Source of the DNA: an uncultured PS1 clade bacterium
GTDB taxonomy: Bacteria; Pseudomonadota; Gammaproteobacteria; PS1; Pseudothioglobaceae
Assembly (NCBI GenBank): GCA_938086805.1
Contig: CALKDH010000109.1
Span: 1 to 33,664 of the forward strand
Direction of reading: 5' to 3'
DNA: 33,664 nt
Every line of letters starts with the position of its first letter. Position 1 is the first letter of the stretch. Below are positions 30,457-33,664 of this stretch, one piece after another. The notes under the pieces were generated by a model that ran no database searches, was not told where the DNA came from, and saw nothing but the letters and a program-made list of their open reading frames with translations. The position numbers and the translations under genes were made by a program.

Positions 30457-31242
30457 ATGAACGAATCAATAATCCTTTTTATTCTTCTTGGTGCTTTTTC
30501 AGGATTTGTAGCTGGTCTATTGGGCGTTGGGGGCGGACTGATAATTGTCCCAGTATTGCTATACCTATTGGCGCCATCCATAGATCAATCAATTTTAATG
30601 CATACTTCGATAGGAACAGCATTAGCGGCAATAGTATTTACCTCTATCTCAAGTTTGTATGCACATCATCGTCATGGGGCGATACTTTGGAGAAATTTTC
30701 TAAAACTAACACCAACCATTTTATTAGGTTCTTATAGTGGTGCTATTCTTGCTAAATATTTAAGCTTTGATTTTTTGCGTGTTTTCTTTGCTTTATTTGA
30801 AATAACTGTTGCATTGATTATGTGGTTTGGTGTTAGCGCTTCAACCCATGCAGATAACTTGTCTAGGTGGGTTTGGTCAGTTACAGGTTATGTGATTGGA
30901 CTAGTTTCAGCGATGGTTGGTATTGGTGGTGGGACAATGACAACGCCATTTTTAGTTTATAACAATGTGAAAATTAAAAATGCCATCGCCACATCAGCAG
31001 CAGTGGGCATGCCAATTGCAATTGCTGGAAGTATTGGTTTTATGATAGCAGGATCCTCACAGGCTCTTCCAACAGGAGGGATTGGCTTTGTAAACTTTCA
31101 AGCTTTATTTGCAATAGTTGCTGCGAGTATTTTTTTTGCTCCGCTTGGTGCAAAAGTTACTCATATAATGGATAGCAAAAAACTTAAAAAAGGTTTTTCA
31201 GTTTTTCTTGGTTTCTTAGCCGCTATGGTGCTTTTATTTTAG
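30457..31242 (+). CDS. TauE/SafE (TSUP) family membrane permease
   Basis: 261 aa polytopic; FSGFVAGLLGVGGGLIIVPVLLYLL and VSAMVGIGGGTMTTPFLVYNNVKIKNAIATSAAVGMPIAIAGSIGFM. Confidence 0.93.
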   Translation: MNESIILFILLGAFSGFVAGLLGVGGGLIIVPVLLYLLAPSIDQSILMHTSIGTALAAIVFTSISSLYAHHRHGAILWRNFLKLTPTILLGSYSGAILAKYLSFDFLRVFFALFEITVALIMWFGVSASTHADNLSRWVWSVTGYVIGLVSAMVGIGGGTMTTPFLVYNNVKIKNAIATSAAVGMPIAIAGSIGFMIAGSSQALPTGGIGFVNFQALFAIVAASIFFAPLGAKVTHIMDSKKLKKGFSVFLGFLAAMVLLF

Positions 31243-31254
31243 AAAAATCTGAAA

Positions 31255-31629
31255 CTAAGACTCGTCACCAGAAAAGTTGAGTGCAACTGAGTTTATGCAG
31301 TAGCGCTTGCCCGTTGGCTGAGGTCCATCAGGGAAGACATGGCCTAGATGTGCATCACAAGATGAGCATCTTACTTCTATCCTCATATAACCTAAGGAAT
31401 CATCTTCCAGCTGTCTAATACACCCACTATTTGCAAGATCATAGAAGCTGGGCCAGCCACTCCCAGAGTCATATTTTGTAGAAGATTCAAATAATAGAGC
31501 ATCACAACAGATGCAATGGTAGTTTCCTGTTTCAGTATGGTTATAATATTCGCCAGTGAAAGGCGGTTCTGTTCCGCATTCCTGTGTAATACGGTATGCT
31601 TCGGGTGATAAATTCTTCTTGTTATTCAT
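31255..31629 (-). CDS. msrB: Peptide-methionine (R)-S-oxide reductase MsrB (internal ATG preferred over ORF start 31665)
   Basis: [78 protein letters not shown]. Confidence 0.96.
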   Translation of the reverse strand: MNNKKNLSPEAYRITQECGTEPPFTGEYYNHTETGNYHCICCDALLFESSTKYDSGSGWPSFYDLANSGCIRQLEDDSLGYMRIEVRCSSCDAHLGHVFPDGPQPTGKRYCINSVALNFSGDES

Positions 31630-31681
31630 TCGTGTATTATAAGAGAAATTTAAGACCAACATCAATATCTAGAGTTTAAAT

Positions 31682-32761
31682 ATGCAAGAATATTTAGTTG
31701 GTGGTGCAATCCGAGATAAGATTTTAGGTGTCGCCACCGATACTACTGAAAAAGACTATGTCGTTGTAGATTCATCTCCTGAAGAAATGCAGTCTTTAGG
31801 TTTTCGTCAGGTTGGAAAGGAGTTTCCCGTTTTTCTTCATCCTCACTCTAAAGAAGAGTATGCACTTGCTCGATTGGAGAGAAAAGTTGGTAAGGGATAC
31901 AAGGGGTTTGAATTTGATACATCGAAATCAGTTACATTAGAGCAGGATCTTTCGAGGAGAGATTTAACAATTAACGCAATTGCACAAAATAAGGATGGCT
32001 CTGGTGACTACATTGATCCTTTTGGAGGTTTAGAGGATATCAAAGAAAAAAAACTAAGGCATGTATCAGAAGCATTCGCTGAAGACCCAGTTAGAATCCT
32101 CAGAACAGCAAGGTTTGCATCCCGTTTTAATCATCTTGGATTTACTATAGATTCTAGGACGCTTGATTTAATGAAAATGATGGTAAGTTCTGGTGAGGTT
32201 GACGCGTTAACTCCAGAGAGAGTCTTTAAAGAAATTACTCTATCAATGAATTCAGAATCACCATCTACTTTTTTTGAAGTTTTGGTTGAAACTGGTGCCT
32301 ATCAAAGATTATTTCCTATGCTTGAAATGTCTCCAGATGAAAACTTTAAGTATTTAGATCAGCAAAACCTAACTACCGAAGTAACCTTTGCTTTGTGGCT
32401 ATATAATCAAACATCAAGCAATATTGGACTACTTTGCGAACATCTTAAATGTCCCAAAGATATGCAACATATTGCTGAACTAGTTTCAATCTGGCATAAA
32501 TTTGCTTCAGATTTTTTAGCTTATGAGTCCGAAGAGATTCTAAACTTCTACCTTAAAACTGATGGATTAAGAAGACAAAAGAGATTTGATTTAATCTTGA
32601 ATTCTTTTGAAAATTTAAATATAGATATCTCCATGATAGATCAATTAAAAATCCAGCTAAACTCAATCAAGATATCAGATTTAAAGAATATTAATATTGC
32701 TCAAGAGTTAACTGAAGAGCGTTTATCAGTCATTAGCAGATTTATCAATTCTGCAAAGTAA
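31682..32761 (+). CDS. cca: CCA tRNA nucleotidyltransferase (no C-terminal HD domain apparent)
   Basis: MQEYLVGGAIRDKILG...GKEFPVFLHPHSKEEYALARLERKVG, RRDLTINAIAQ, DPVRILRTARFASRF; E. coli-type N terminus but 359 aa. Confidence 0.94.
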   Translation: MQEYLVGGAIRDKILGVATDTTEKDYVVVDSSPEEMQSLGFRQVGKEFPVFLHPHSKEEYALARLERKVGKGYKGFEFDTSKSVTLEQDLSRRDLTINAIAQNKDGSGDYIDPFGGLEDIKEKKLRHVSEAFAEDPVRILRTARFASRFNHLGFTIDSRTLDLMKMMVSSGEVDALTPERVFKEITLSMNSESPSTFFEVLVETGAYQRLFPMLEMSPDENFKYLDQQNLTTEVTFALWLYNQTSSNIGLLCEHLKCPKDMQHIAELVSIWHKFASDFLAYESEEILNFYLKTDGLRRQKRFDLILNSFENLNIDISMIDQLKIQLNSIKISDLKNINIAQELTEERLSVISRFINSAK

Positions 32762-33664
32762 ATCGTAATCACAGAAGTCGCAAGCATGCAAAGAAGGTAA
32801 AACTTTAGCATTGCCATTTTGAAACTGTTGGCTAGCTTTGACTAGTTCTTCTTTCCAATCAGAGACTTGCTTTTTCCATTCAGGCATTCTATTGATTGAT
32901 TGACTACTCATTGGAAGATCATGTTTATTTTTTGTAATCGCTTTAAATTGACAGTTCTGAGGGTTGATTGTTGCAAATGCTACTCCACTGACCTCATTTG
33001 TAATTGCATAAATTGGAAGTTGGGCTTGCTCTAAGGGCTGATTAATCAGCTTGCTTAGCCCTATGTTCTTTCCAGTCTTGTAATCAATAATAAGTTTTGA
33101 GCCATCTTTTAATCTGTCCATTCGATCAATACGTGTAGAGAATTTTAAGCCATCAATCTCAACTTTAGTTTCAGACTCAGTTTTAATAACTTCAAAAAAT
33201 TCTCTATCTTTTTCAAGATCTATGTATTTTTTAATTACCCTTTTTACTCTTTCCTTTTCGTTGTTCTTAAAATTTGATTCAGGTATTTCTCTGAGAGCAG
33301 TTTCTGAGTGGGCATCTATTAACTCATCGAGTGTATTGTCTGATAACTGCTTCAAATCTGAGCTTGATTGAACTTCATTAAAAAATCTCTCTAATATATT
33401 ATGAATGATGTTCCCTTGCTCAAGCTTACTAAGGCCTATCGATGGATCACTACTCTCTGTAAAATTGAGTCGATTAGCAAATCCTTTAAATTGGCAGCCC
33501 ATTTGATCTTGAAGTGATTTAACACCTTTCTTAATTTCTAAATTTTTAATTTTTGGTGCATTAAAATCTTCAATCAGCTCCATCTCTCTAGGTATTAAAC
33601 GAAGATCTTGAATCTGGGTTGAATCCTTAAATAAAAGATAGGGTGTGGGTAGCTGCTCTCGACT
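32726..33664 (-). CDS. AddB/RecB-like PD-(D/E)XK nuclease with Fe-S cluster Cys motif, C-terminal part (5' end outside window)
   Basis: Frame stays open upstream of the listed Met at 33583 to the window end (SREQLPTPYLLFKDSTQIQDLRLIPRE-MELIEDF...). Nuclease motif KLIIDYKTGK; Cys ligands GCQFKGFANRL and CDFCDYDLLC. Confidence 0.88.
   Translation of the reverse strand, partial: SREQLPTPYLLFKDSTQIQDLRLIPREMELIEDFNAPKIKNLEIKKGVKSLQDQMGCQFKGFANRLNFTESSDPSIGLSKLEQGNIIHNILERFFNEVQSSSDLKQLSDNTLDELIDAHSETALREIPESNFKNNEKERVKRVIKKYIDLEKDREFFEVIKTESETKVEIDGLKFSTRIDRMDRLKDGSKLIIDYKTGKNIGLSKLINQPLEQAQLPIYAITNEVSGVAFATINPQNCQFKAITKNKHDLPMSSQSINRMPEWKKQVSDWKEELVKASQQFQNGNAKVLPSLHACDFCDYDLLCRIDKSAND

Noticed and set aside
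1-33664. Search for CRISPR arrays, IS elements, tRNA/rRNA, toxin-antitoxin or defence cassettes
   Set aside because: Nearly all sequence is accounted for by housekeeping or catabolic genes; no spaced repeats, terminal inverted repeats or transposase-like proteins were seen.

Overview
The window is almost entirely protein-coding, AT-rich DNA that looks like a gammaproteobacterial chromosome; the lineage is inferred from gene order and protein similarity, not tested. It has three blocks. (1) Positions 1-14999: 3' end of tuf, then a complete 28-gene S10-spc-alpha ribosomal superoperon (rpsJ to rplQ, including a 37-aa rpmJ missing from the supplied ORF track), then rpsU and a yqeY-like gene. (2) Positions 15008-29734: a divergent Lrp/AsnC regulator and putA, an AraC-family regulator, and a beta-oxidation gene set: fadE, a FadN-type hydroxyacyl-CoA dehydrogenase/enoyl-CoA hydratase, a thiolase, a nitronate-monooxygenase-like protein, a DUF2889 protein and an acyl-CoA synthetase. 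(3) Positions 29859-33664: tdk, a TauE/SafE permease, msrB, cca and a partial AddB/RecB-like Fe-S nuclease. I see no mobile elements, CRISPR arrays, rRNA, tRNA or defence cassettes. I found no clearly new multi-gene system. The best second-look items are: a consensus -10 embedded in the tuf terminator; low-complexity repeat tails on L3, L30 and L17, with a shared APKK-type motif on L30 and L17; a near-consensus promoter plus possible pseudoknot leader before rpsM; a near-consensus Lrp site between the Lrp gene and putA; a 21-bp-phased direct repeat between the AraC gene and fadE; and NMO-like and DUF2889 genes inside the fatty-acid operon.
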